A stretch of 64,000 nt of DNA, taken from contig NZ_JACBYW010000002.1 of assembly GCF_013408175.1 (NCBI RefSeq), forward strand, positions 310,001 through 374,000, given 5' to 3'. Under the pieces are notes generated by a model. That model searched no databases, had not been told where the DNA came from, and saw nothing but the letters and a program-made list of their open reading frames with translations. The translations under genes were made by a program, and so were the position numbers. This DNA comes from Actinopolyspora biskrensis (GTDB lineage: Bacteria; Actinomycetota; Actinomycetes; Mycobacteriales; Pseudonocardiaceae). Of this stretch, positions 54,379 to 62,232 are shown one piece after another. Positions within the stretch are counted from its first letter, which is position 1. The number at the start of each line of letters is the position of its first letter.

Positions 54379-55911
54379 GTGCGGGTGGTGATGCAGCGTT
54401 CCTGGCAGTGGCTGCGACGGGTACGAGCGTCGAAGTGGGTATTGGTGGCCGCGGTCGTGGCCCTAACGGGTGGGGTGGCCGCCTCGGTGCCGGTGCCTTG
54501 GCCGGCGTTGGCCGCGTGGGTCGGAGGCGTTCTCCTCGCCTGGGGCCTGCCGGGGCTGGTCACCCTCGGCGCCACCGGGGTGCTGGTGGTTCTCGCGGTG
54601 TTACGGGGTCGCGCGCGAGTTCGAGAGCGGGGCAAGAGGACCGCTGCGGGCTGGGGGCCGGTGCGGCCGATCCCGGGCTGGGCGATCTGGGTTGGCCTGG
54701 TCCTGGTGCTGTCTGTAGGCACGCTGACGGCTTGGGGGCTGGTGACAGCCTTCGGCAGCGGTAGTCCGCAGGACAAGGCCCACTTGGAGGCCATCAAGCT
54801 GGCCGGCAGCATTGCCGTGGGCACCGGCGGGGCGGTCGCTCTGCTACTGGCGGCCCGGCGGCAACGTGCCACCGAGGTGGGATTGCTGCAGCAGGAGCAG
54901 AGAGACGCCAGTGTCCGCCACGATGCCGATGAACGGCGCGCGACCGAGCTCTACACAGCCGCCGCTAACCAGCTGGCCTCGGACAAGGCCCCGGTGCGGC
55001 TGGCCGGTTTGTATGCCCTGTCCCGGCTGGGCCAGTACAACCCCACTTACCGGCAAACCATCGTCGATTTGTGGTGTGCCTACCTGCGCATGCCCTACAC
55101 CCTACCCGGAGTCAAGCCAGACCAGGAAGACAGCTCCGAGCAGTCCGTCCAGGACGAAGCGGGGCAGGACGGTGACAACCAGCCGTTGCTGCTCGATCTC
55201 GCCCCCACCCTGGCCGAAGCCGCCGGACTGTCGCTGGACGGGGCCGAGCAACACCAGCAGGAACGCCAAGTACGACTCACCGCCCAACGTCTACTCGCCC
55301 ACCACCAACAACCCCACCGGGATGAACACGACCAGCCCACCAACCCCGCCTTCTGGGGCGGCGACGACGGAACCGGCCTGGACCTCGACCTGACCGGAGC
55401 CACCCTCGACCACGGGAACTTCCGCGGTTGCTCCGTCCGGGCTGCCCACTTCGACGAGGTCCACTTCCATGGCCTCGCCCGATTCGGCGGGGCGCGGTTC
55501 CACGGCCGCGCCGGTTTCCGCATGGCGCGGTTCCACGGGTCCGCCCACTTCGGCATGGCGCGGTTCCGCGGGTCCGCCCACTTCGGCATGGCGCGGTTCC
55601 ACAGCCGTGCCAACTTCGACGGGGCGCACTTCCACGGCCTCACTACCTTCGACGGGGCGCGGTTCCACGGCCGCGTCGGCTTCCTCAGGGCGCGGTTCCA
55701 CGGCCGTGCTCGCTTCGCCGAGGTGTGGGCACGGCTCGATCACGAAGACTTACTTAGATCGACGTGGCCGAAAGGATGGACAGTGCGCAAGGCCGAGCCC
55801 GGCGACGGCCGCCAGGGCCGCTGGGGCAAGTTCGTCCCTGTCAACGACGCGGACCCCGTGACGACGGAGGCAGCGACGGAGTCGGACGTGCCGGAGCCGG
55901 GTGGTAAGTAA
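54379..55911 (+). CDS. membrane protein with pentapeptide-like repeats
   Basis: 510 aa. Four hydrophobic helices in the first 155 residues, a charged helical segment, then from about residue 330 a beta-helix-like repeat domain. Units alternate five and six residues (ARFHG / SAHFGM), giving an 11-residue period encoded by near-identical 33-bp tandem units (about 55490-55720). Pentapeptide proteins form right-handed beta-helices; the role in AICEs is unknown. GTG 54379 or ATG 54391. The gene starts behind a TGTGATCATG motif shared with the left end. Confidence 0.78.
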   Translation: MRVVMQRSWQWLRRVRASKWVLVAAVVALTGGVAASVPVPWPALAAWVGGVLLAWGLPGLVTLGATGVLVVLAVLRGRARVRERGKRTAAGWGPVRPIPGWAIWVGLVLVLSVGTLTAWGLVTAFGSGSPQDKAHLEAIKLAGSIAVGTGGAVALLLAARRQRATEVGLLQQEQRDASVRHDADERRATELYTAAANQLASDKAPVRLAGLYALSRLGQYNPTYRQTIVDLWCAYLRMPYTLPGVKPDQEDSSEQSVQDEAGQDGDNQPLLLDLAPTLAEAAGLSLDGAEQHQQERQVRLTAQRLLAHHQQPHRDEHDQPTNPAFWGGDDGTGLDLDLTGATLDHGNFRGCSVRAAHFDEVHFHGLARFGGARFHGRAGFRMARFHGSAHFGMARFRGSAHFGMARFHSRANFDGAHFHGLTTFDGARFHGRVGFLRARFHGRARFAEVWARLDHEDLLRSTWPKGWTVRKAEPGDGRQGRWGKFVPVNDADPVTTEAATESDVPEPGGK

Positions 55912-56050
55912 CCCGCAGGGCGGGTCCTGCCGCGGCCGGGCTCAGAGGGTGCTGGATCGCTTACTCGTGCATGACACTTTTATGGCCGGTTGAGGAGCCG
56001 CTGTGCTTACGCGAGGGGCTGCCCTGCAGTTACTCAAGCCCTTGATGTGC

Positions 56051-57001
56051 TTACTGGATCGGTGAGGTCTCTTCCCGCTTGAAGCCGCCTTCTGCTGTTT
56101 CGTAGACGCAGGCGATGTTCAGGCTGTGCAGCAGCTTGACGACGTCGTCGCTGGGCCGGTTCGGCAGGAGCAGTGCGAGTTTGAGAGCTGAGCGGGGGAT
56201 GTGTCGGCTGTAGTCGAGGAGCTGGCCAATTCCGCGGCGGATGTTGTCGCGCGTGGCGTTGCCCTTGGCTTCGTAGAGCTCGTTGGTGTGCTCGTCGTAG
56301 ACGTCGGTCCAAAACGGGCGTAGTTCTCCGGCCGGTCGGAGTTTCCACCTGTGCAGAACGCCGGCTGGGCGGGCCAAGTGCTCGCGGAAGCGCTGGACGA
56401 GCTCGCTCTCTCGCCGCTCGCCCTCGGCGGGGGCTGACCCGGCCGTGGTGAATGTGCGTGTGTCGTGGTTTTCGAGTTCCGCGAGGGTGGCCTCGGAGCC
56501 GGTGGCTGGTTCACCTGCTTGACTTCGGTCATCCTCTCGGTGAAGGGCTTGGCCGGCGGGGCGAAGGTGGAACACGATGACCGTGCGCTGCTCACCGGCT
56601 GTGTCGGGCGCTTCGAGCTCGCGGTAGGGGTCCTGCTGGTCAACTTCGAACTCGCCGAGGTACCGGTGGTTCTTCTGACTGGTCCTCGGCACAACGCCGT
56701 CCGCCACGAACAGGCGGAGAGCCCGCCCGGCACGCTTGTGGTTGAGAACAGAGAGGTTCCGTCTCCGCATGGTCTGTGGGCCTCGCTGCCCATCACCCGT
56801 GTAGCGAAATACGGTCTCGTCGTCGGTCCAGCCGTCGTAGCTGTAGCCGAACGCTGCAGCGCGTGCGGGATCTGAGTACAGGAAGATGTTCGGAGTGGTG
56901 GTCGACGGCTCAATGCCGCCTTGCACGCTGCCTCCGTACCGGCGCTGGCGCTCCGCGCGGCTCAGCAGGCTTCCGACAGGCACATCCCAGTCCTGGCTCA
57001 T
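56051..57001 (-). CDS. modification-dependent restriction enzyme candidate (YDG/SRA-like reader + PD-(D/E)XK)
   Basis: 316 aa. N-terminal part has the hallmark of YDG/SRA readers: YSYDGWTDD (YDGW at 55-58), FRYTGDGQRGPQTM (65-78) and NLSVLNHKRAGRALRLF. A charged linker follows. The C-terminal domain has D233 ... E244-A-K246 and Q260 (TDVYDE, ELYEAKGNATRDNIRRGIGQLLDY), a PD-(D/E)XK nuclease core. MspJI and related type IV enzymes combine an SRA-like reader with such a nuclease. It probably cuts modified invading DNA; the modification (5mC, 5hmC or phosphorothioate) is not known. Leftward, next to attR, as cargo. Confidence 0.8.
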   Translation of the reverse strand: MSQDWDVPVGSLLSRAERQRRYGGSVQGGIEPSTTTPNIFLYSDPARAAAFGYSYDGWTDDETVFRYTGDGQRGPQTMRRRNLSVLNHKRAGRALRLFVADGVVPRTSQKNHRYLGEFEVDQQDPYRELEAPDTAGEQRTVIVFHLRPAGQALHREDDRSQAGEPATGSEATLAELENHDTRTFTTAGSAPAEGERRESELVQRFREHLARPAGVLHRWKLRPAGELRPFWTDVYDEHTNELYEAKGNATRDNIRRGIGQLLDYSRHIPRSALKLALLLPNRPSDDVVKLLHSLNIACVYETAEGGFKREETSPIQ

Positions 57002-57079
57002 GCGTCGACCCTATGATCATGAGGCGCAAGCTTGGGGCCGAATCAACCAATCAACTGTGGCCACGCATTGGCCAGAGAG

Positions 57080-57228
57080 ACTCGCACAGGCCCGCACCGA
57101 GCCGGACACAGCCGCAGATACCGTGATCGGCCGCTGTTCGCGTCGCCCCAGCGCAGCGGCCGTTTTCGGGTGGTGGTGCAGGGTGCCCCCGGTCCGACTC
57201 GAACGGACACTACACGGATTTTGAGTCC
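57080..57228. repeat. right attachment repeat (attR)
   Basis: Direct repeat of 36563-36711 with five mismatches in the first 63 bp, and identical over 57143-57228. Here the repeat continues into the complete tRNA-Leu gene, so this end holds the reconstituted tRNA. Confidence 0.9.
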
Positions 57229-57257
57229 GCCGCCTCTGCCTATTGGGCTACGGGGGC
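57184..57257 (-). tRNA. tRNA-Leu (anticodon CAA)
   Basis: 74 nt. Acceptor stem GCCCCCG/CGGGGGC, anticodon loop CTCAAAA on a GCGGA/TCCGT stem, T arm GTCCG-TTCGAGT-CGGAC, discriminator A. CCA is not encoded (CCC follows). The anticodon CAA reads UUG, but the variable region is only about 5 nt, whereas ordinary bacterial tRNA-Leu has a long extra arm. The 3' part is the integration core of the element. Confidence 0.88.
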
Positions 57258-57326
57258 CGCTGTTGACGCAAGCATACGACACCGCTGATCACTGATCGCG
57301 GGCGGGGTGGCCGCGACCGGCCCGGA

Positions 57327-57400
57327 AGGGTGATGAAGCCTCCGCCGGATCACGTGGATCGCGCGGCGGCCCGTGCGCGTGGTCCAGCTCTCATCACCCT
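57327..57400. promoter_or_regulatory. 10-bp inverted repeat upstream of pdtaR
   Basis: AGGGTGATGA (57327-57336) and TCATCACCCT (57391-57400) are perfect arms 54 bases apart, about 100 bp before the pdtaR start. Possible operator pair or long hairpin between the tRNA and pdtaR promoters. Confidence 0.4.
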
Positions 57401-57503
57401 CCTCGCGCGGCCCCTGCCGCCTTCACCGGGGTGCGCAGGACGATAAGCTGCACTCTCCGGTGCGACCGCACCGGCAGACCCGAGAACCATCCAGGAGGAT
57501 CCG

Positions 57504-58118
57504 GTGACCACGCCGGCTGCCGAGGACCCGAACGCGGCGACGAATGCTGCTCAGCACCGCGTGCTCGTGGCCGAGGACGAGGCGCTGATCAGGCTCGATC
57601 TTGTGGAGATGCTTCGCGAGGAGGGATATCAGGTCGTCGGTGAAGCCGGTGACGGAGAAGAAGCGGTCCGTCTCGCGGAGGAGCTGCGTCCCGATCTGGT
57701 GATCCTGGACATCAAGATGCCGAAGATGGACGGCATCGAGGCGGCCTCCTCGATAGCGGGGGAGCGAATCGCCCCCGTCGTGATTCTGACCGCGTTCAGC
57801 CAGCGCGACCTGGTCGAGCGGGCGAAGGAGGCGGGGGCCATGTCCTACCTGGTCAAGCCCTTCGCCAAGCGGGACCTGGTGCCCGCCATCGAGCTCGCTG
57901 TCTCGCGCTTCACCGAGGTCCAGGCGTTGGAGGCGGAGGCCGCCAACCTCTCCGAACGTCTCGAGTCGCGCAAGGAGATCGAGCGTGCCAAGGGCCTGCT
58001 CATGAGCAACCACGACATGTCGGAGCCGGAGTCCTTCCGCTGGCTGCAGCGTACCGCGATGGACCGGCGCACCACCATGAGGGCGGTTGCCCAGGCAGTG
58101 CTCGAGAGCCTGGAGTGA
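57504..58118 (+). CDS. pdtaR: ANTAR-domain response regulator (PdtaR family)
   Basis: 204 aa, as in the mycobacterial PdtaR (Rv1626). The receiver domain (about 18-135) has the acidic pair in VAEDEALIR, the phospho-acceptor in LVILDIKMPKMDG, and the conserved lysine in YLVKPF. The C-terminal ANTAR RNA-binding domain ends the protein (ERLESRKEIERAKGLLM ... SFRWLQRTAMDRRTTM). It acts as an antiterminator binding paired hairpins in target mRNAs, normally phosphorylated by PdtaS. GTG 57504 with AGGAGG. It lies near polA, as in mycobacteria. Confidence 0.95.
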   Translation: MTTPAAEDPNAATNAAQHRVLVAEDEALIRLDLVEMLREEGYQVVGEAGDGEEAVRLAEELRPDLVILDIKMPKMDGIEAASSIAGERIAPVVILTAFSQRDLVERAKEAGAMSYLVKPFAKRDLVPAIELAVSRFTEVQALEAEAANLSERLESRKEIERAKGLLMSNHDMSEPESFRWLQRTAMDRRTTMRAVAQAVLESLE

Positions 58119-58235
58119 GGGCCCCGGTCTCCGCGGCCCCGCCGCCAGGGCTTGTCCGCACGGACCCGGCCCCAGCGCCGGTTCGACACAGCACCGGTCC
58201 GCAAGGACTCCGCTCCCGGACCGGTGCCGACCAGC

Positions 58236-58685
58236 TCACTCGGAGGGCGGCTTCTCGCGGATGAGGCAGGTCAGCCGTGCCGAACAGGTTCGCCTGTCCT
58301 GCTCGTCGGTTATGACGATCTCGTAGGTGGCGGTGCTCCCGCCCCTGTGCAGCGGGGTGGCCACCCCGGTCACGTTCCCCTCGGTGGCGGCGCGGTGATG
58401 CGTGCACGACAGTTCCAGCCCCACCGCGATCCGGTCGGCCCCGGCGTGCAGCGCCGCCGCGATAGACCCCAGCTGCTCGGCGAGCACGGCGTTCGCGCCC
58501 CCGTGCAGCAGACCGTAGGGCTGCCTGTTGCCGGACACCGGCATGACTCCGACCACACGATCGGGGGCGTATTCGGTCATTCTGATGCCCATCCTGCTCC
58601 CCAGCTGCTCCTGCTCGGAAACGGTGGGCATCGCTGCCGGCCCGTCCGCGCCGGACAGCACCGTTCCGTTCGTGTCCTCGGCCAC
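58236..58685 (-). CDS. hotdog-fold thioesterase (PaaI type)
   Basis: 149-aa acyl-CoA thioesterase with the conserved helix region YGLLHGGANAVLAEQLGSIAA and strand VGLELSCTHHRAATEG. GTG start 58685. Located between pdtaR and polA and leftward; in mycobacteria a similar thioesterase gene lies in this neighbourhood. Substrate unknown. Confidence 0.88.
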   Translation of the reverse strand: MAEDTNGTVLSGADGPAAMPTVSEQEQLGSRMGIRMTEYAPDRVVGVMPVSGNRQPYGLLHGGANAVLAEQLGSIAAALHAGADRIAVGLELSCTHHRAATEGNVTGVATPLHRGGSTATYEIVITDEQDRRTCSARLTCLIREKPPSE

Positions 58686-58748
58686 TTCTCACTCTCCTGC
58701 CCTGTGCGTAACCGTTGACGGGGGTTGAGCCTAGACTCGCACGCCGTG

Positions 58749-61439
58749 ATGGCATCCGAGCACCGACGCCTGCTGCTGATCGACGGCCACTCCATGGCCT
58801 ACCGAGCGTTCTACGCCCTGCCCAAGGAGAACTTCCAGACGGGCACCGGACAGCACACCAACGCGGTCTACGGCTTCACCTCGATGCTGATCAACCTGCT
58901 GCGGGACGAGCAGCCGACGCATCTCGGGGTGGCCTTCGACGTATCGCGTCAGACCTTCCGATCCGAAACCTATCCGGAGTACAAGGCCAACAGGGGCTCG
59001 ACCCCCGAGGAGTTCCGCGGTCAGGTGAGCCTGATCCAGGAAGTGCTCGGTGCGCTGAACGTTCCGGTGCTGAGCAAGGACAACTACGAGGCCGACGACG
59101 TCATCGCCACCCTGACCAGCCAGGCGGTCGCCGAGGGGCTGGACGTCAGCATCTGTACCGGTGACCGGGACGTCCTGCAGCTGGTTTCCGAGAGCGTCAC
59201 CGTGCTGTACCCGAGCAAGGGCGTCTCCGAGATGACCCGTTTCACCCCGCAGGCGGTACAGGACAAGTACGGCCTGACGCCGGTCCAGTACCCCGATTTC
59301 GCGGCGCTGCGCGGCGACCCCTCGGACAATCTGCCCAAGATCGACGGCGTGGGGGAGAAGACCGTCACCAAGTGGATCCAGCAGTTCGGATCGTTGAACG
59401 AACTGCTGGACAGGGTCGACGAGGTGAAGGGCAAAGCGGGCGAGAAACTGCGCGATCACGTGGCGCAGGTGCTGCGCAACAGGGAGCTGACCCAGCTCGT
59501 CTCGGACGTCGCGCTGGATGCGCGCCCGGCGGACCTCGAGATGAGGCAGTGGGACCGCGACGCCGTGCACCGGGTGTTCGACGACCTGGAATTCCGGGTG
59601 CTGCGTGATCGTCTGTTCAGCACGCTCTCGCCCGAGGAACCCGAGGTTTCCGAAGGGTTCCACGTGTCCGGCGGGATCGCGGAACCGGGGACTCTGCGGG
59701 ACTGGCTGGACAACCACGCCCGGGACGGTCATCGGGTCGGGCTGGCCTGCACCGGAACCTGGTCGCAGGGCAGCGGGGACCTCGACGGGATCGCCGTGGC
59801 CACCGCGTCCGGCGCGGGGACCTACGTGGACGTCTCGGAGCTGACTCCCGAGGACGAGAGCGCTTTCGGCGCGTGGTTGGCGGACGAGTCCGTTCCCAAG
59901 TCGGCCCACGACGTCAAGGTTCCCGTGCACGCGATCCGGGAACGCGGCTGGGAACTGCGCGGCGTCACCAGCGACACCGCTCTGGCCGGTTACCTGGTGC
60001 GTCCGGGGCAGCGTTCCTTCGAACTTCCCGACCTGGTCGTGCGGTACCTGCAGCGCGATCTCAGCGTGCGCGGCGGCGAGGACAGCGGTCAGCTCTCGTT
60101 GCTGGAGGACGAGGACCAGGCCAGGAAGGACGCCGCCGCGGCCGAACTGGTGCGGGCGAAGGCGGTGCTGGAACTCGCGGACGCGCTGGACGGCGAGCTC
60201 GAGGAGATCGAGAACCGTGGGCTGCTCACCGATCTGGAGCTGCCACTGCTGTGCGTGCTGGTCGACCTGGAGGAGGCCGGTATAGCGGTGGACCGGCAGC
60301 GGTTGGAGGAACTGGGCGACCGCTTCGTCGCGCGAGTGGACGAGGCGGCCGGGCAGGCCTATTCGGTCATCGGCAGGGAGATCAACCTCGGCTCGCCGAA
60401 GCAGCTGCAAACGGTGCTTTTCGACGAGCTGGGGATGCCCAAGACGAAGCGCACCAAAACCGGTTACACCACCGATGCCGAGGCGTTGCAGGGGCTGTAC
60501 GAGAAGACCGAGCACCCGTTCCTGCGGCACCTGCTGGAGCACAGGGACGCCACCAAGCTCAAGACCACAGTGGAAGGCCTGGTGAAGGCCGTCGCCGCGG
60601 ACGGGCGGATCCACACCACCCTGAACCAGATGATCGCCTCCACGGGCAGGCTGTCGTCCACGGAACCGAACCTGCAGAACATCCCCGTCCGCACCGAGGA
60701 GGGGCGGCGGATCCGGGAGGTGTTCGTCGTCGGTGACGGCTACGAGACGCTGCTCACCGCGGACTACAGCCAGATCGAGATGCGGATCATGGCTCACCTC
60801 TCCGGCGACGAGGGGCTGATCGAAGCCTTCCGGAGCGGGGAGGACCTGCACAACTACGTCGCCTCCCAGGCGTTCGGGGTGCCGATCGGAGAGGTCGACC
60901 ACGAGCTGCGCCGTCGGGTCAAGGCGATGTCCTACGGGTTGGTCTACGGGCTGTCCGCCTTCGGGCTGGCTCAACAGCTCCAGATCTCCAACGAGGAGTC
61001 CAAGCAGCAGATGGACGCCTACTTCGCCCGGTTCGGTCGGGTGCGCGACTACCTGCACGAGATCGTCGAGCGGGCGCGGAGGGACGGCTACACGTCCACC
61101 ATCCTCGGGCGACGTCGTTACTTGCCCGATCTGACCAGCGACAACAGGCAGCGCCGGGAAATGGCCGAACGTATGGCGCTGAACGCCCCGATCCAGGGCA
61201 GCGCCGCGGACATCATCAAGGTGGCGATGCTCGGCGTGCACCGCGCGCTGGCCTCCGAGGGGCTGTCCTCCAGGATGCTGTTGCAGGTGCACGACGAACT
61301 GATCATCGAAGTGGCCGAGGGGGAGACCGCGGCCGTCGAGCGGCTGGTTCGTGAGCAGATGAGCTCCGCGGCGAGCTTGGACGTTCCGCTGGAGGTTTCC
61401 GTGGGAACGGGGAGCTCCTGGGACACGGCGGCGCACTGA
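58749..61439 (+). CDS. polA: DNA polymerase I
   Basis: 896 aa. N-terminal 5'-3' exonuclease (LLLIDGHSMAYRAFYAL, NYEADDVIATL, GDPSDNLPKIDGVGEKT), a central exonuclease-like domain lacking the DxE catalytic residues (the strand reads GLACTGTW), and a family A polymerase domain. Polymerase motifs are GRLSSTEPNLQNIPVR, motif A DYSQIEMRIMAHLSGD, the O-helix RRRVKAMSYGLVYGLS and motif C HDEL. Loss of proofreading is usual in actinobacterial PolA. ATG 58749 chosen over the in-frame TTG at 58725. Confidence 0.97.
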   Translation: MASEHRRLLLIDGHSMAYRAFYALPKENFQTGTGQHTNAVYGFTSMLINLLRDEQPTHLGVAFDVSRQTFRSETYPEYKANRGSTPEEFRGQVSLIQEVLGALNVPVLSKDNYEADDVIATLTSQAVAEGLDVSICTGDRDVLQLVSESVTVLYPSKGVSEMTRFTPQAVQDKYGLTPVQYPDFAALRGDPSDNLPKIDGVGEKTVTKWIQQFGSLNELLDRVDEVKGKAGEKLRDHVAQVLRNRELTQLVSDVALDARPADLEMRQWDRDAVHRVFDDLEFRVLRDRLFSTLSPEEPEVSEGFHVSGGIAEPGTLRDWLDNHARDGHRVGLACTGTWSQGSGDLDGIAVATASGAGTYVDVSELTPEDESAFGAWLADESVPKSAHDVKVPVHAIRERGWELRGVTSDTALAGYLVRPGQRSFELPDLVVRYLQRDLSVRGGEDSGQLSLLEDEDQARKDAAAAELVRAKAVLELADALDGELEEIENRGLLTDLELPLLCVLVDLEEAGIAVDRQRLEELGDRFVARVDEAAGQAYSVIGREINLGSPKQLQTVLFDELGMPKTKRTKTGYTTDAEALQGLYEKTEHPFLRHLLEHRDATKLKTTVEGLVKAVAADGRIHTTLNQMIASTGRLSSTEPNLQNIPVRTEEGRRIREVFVVGDGYETLLTADYSQIEMRIMAHLSGDEGLIEAFRSGEDLHNYVASQAFGVPIGEVDHELRRRVKAMSYGLVYGLSAFGLAQQLQISNEESKQQMDAYFARFGRVRDYLHEIVERARRDGYTSTILGRRRYLPDLTSDNRQRREMAERMALNAPIQGSAADIIKVAMLGVHRALASEGLSSRMLLQVHDELIIEVAEGETAAVERLVREQMSSAASLDVPLEVSVGTGSSWDTAAH

Positions 61440-61719
61440 CCCCTCCACCGGGCGACGGGGCCATGCGGTTGTTCACCGGGCGTTTCCGTCCGGGCGACGC
61501 CCGGTGAACCGTGCCAGCCGGTTGTCACTCCGAAGAGGTCATGCGGTTAGGCTGCCCCGGATTCAGTTGTGCATCGGCGGTACAGACTCCGTCGGGGGTT
61601 CGTTAGCTGTCCCAAGCAGGGGATTCGAGCCGCCGGAGAACTGGCGTACCACGACACGAGAAACCGCGGATGGTCGACGCGTGGTGTTGGGGGCTCCCCG
61701 ACGTCGGCGAAGGAGGATC

Positions 61720-62127
61720 ATGATCAGCATCGACAGACTGGACCACTTGGTGCTCACCGTGGCCGATGTCGATCGTGCGTTGGACTTCTACGAGAACATT
61801 CTCGGTATGGAGACCGTGACCTTCCGGGGGGAGCGGCACGCGGTGCGCTTCGGTCAGCAGACCATCAAACTGCACGCGGCCAGCGACCTGGTGGAACCCA
61901 CGGCGACGCATCCGGTTCCCGGATCGGCGAACCTGTGCTTCGTCACCGGCAACGTGCTCAGCGAGGTTCAGGAACACCTGAGGGCGAACGACGTGCGCAT
62001 AGAGGCCGGTCCGGTCGTTCGGACCGGGAGCGTCGGTCCGATCACCTCGTTGTACCTGCGCGATCCGGACGGCAACCTGATCGAGATCGCCCGCTACGAC
62101 GAGCCGGAGCAGTCGGCGCGGGAGTGA
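61720..62127 (+). CDS. VOC (glyoxalase/bleomycin-resistance) family protein
   Basis: 135 aa with the betaalpha-beta3 pattern of the VOC fold: LDHLVLTVADVDRALDFYENILGME, FGQQTIKLH and LYLRDPDGNLIEIARYD, with metal-ligand positions His and Glu. ATG 61720 with AAGGAGG. Function not determined; fosfomycin/virulence-protein-like relatives are often annotated this way. Confidence 0.85.
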   Translation: MISIDRLDHLVLTVADVDRALDFYENILGMETVTFRGERHAVRFGQQTIKLHAASDLVEPTATHPVPGSANLCFVTGNVLSEVQEHLRANDVRIEAGPVVRTGSVGPITSLYLRDPDGNLIEIARYDEPEQSARE

Positions 62128-62232
62128 CCCGGTGGCCCCTCGGCAGAGGGCCGGTGACGAGTGCCGTGGCATCCCGTCACCGGCTCCTCCGGGGTGCGAC
62201 CGTGCTGTTTCAACGGTGCGCTCGCGGCGGTT

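Larger units (their letters stand above)
36626..57228. mobile_element. actinomycete integrative and conjugative element (AICE) at tRNA-Leu
   Basis: It is bounded by 86-bp identical att copies whose offset is 20,517 bp, which would be the size of the excised circle. Contents fit the AICE model: integrase and excisionase beside the right end, an FtsK/SpoIIIE-type TraB as sole large transfer protein, a primase-polymerase/DUF3987 replication pair, and GntR and NUDIX genes. Cargo lies at both ends. The intact tRNA is at the right end, so insertion reconstituted it. Backbone genes look intact, so mobility is plausible. Confidence 0.92.

Noticed and set aside
61600-61680. A TCGAATCCC-like stretch on the minus strand suggesting a tRNA T loop.
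   Set aside because: The flanking bases do not form a 5-bp T stem and no acceptor or anticodon arm can be folded.
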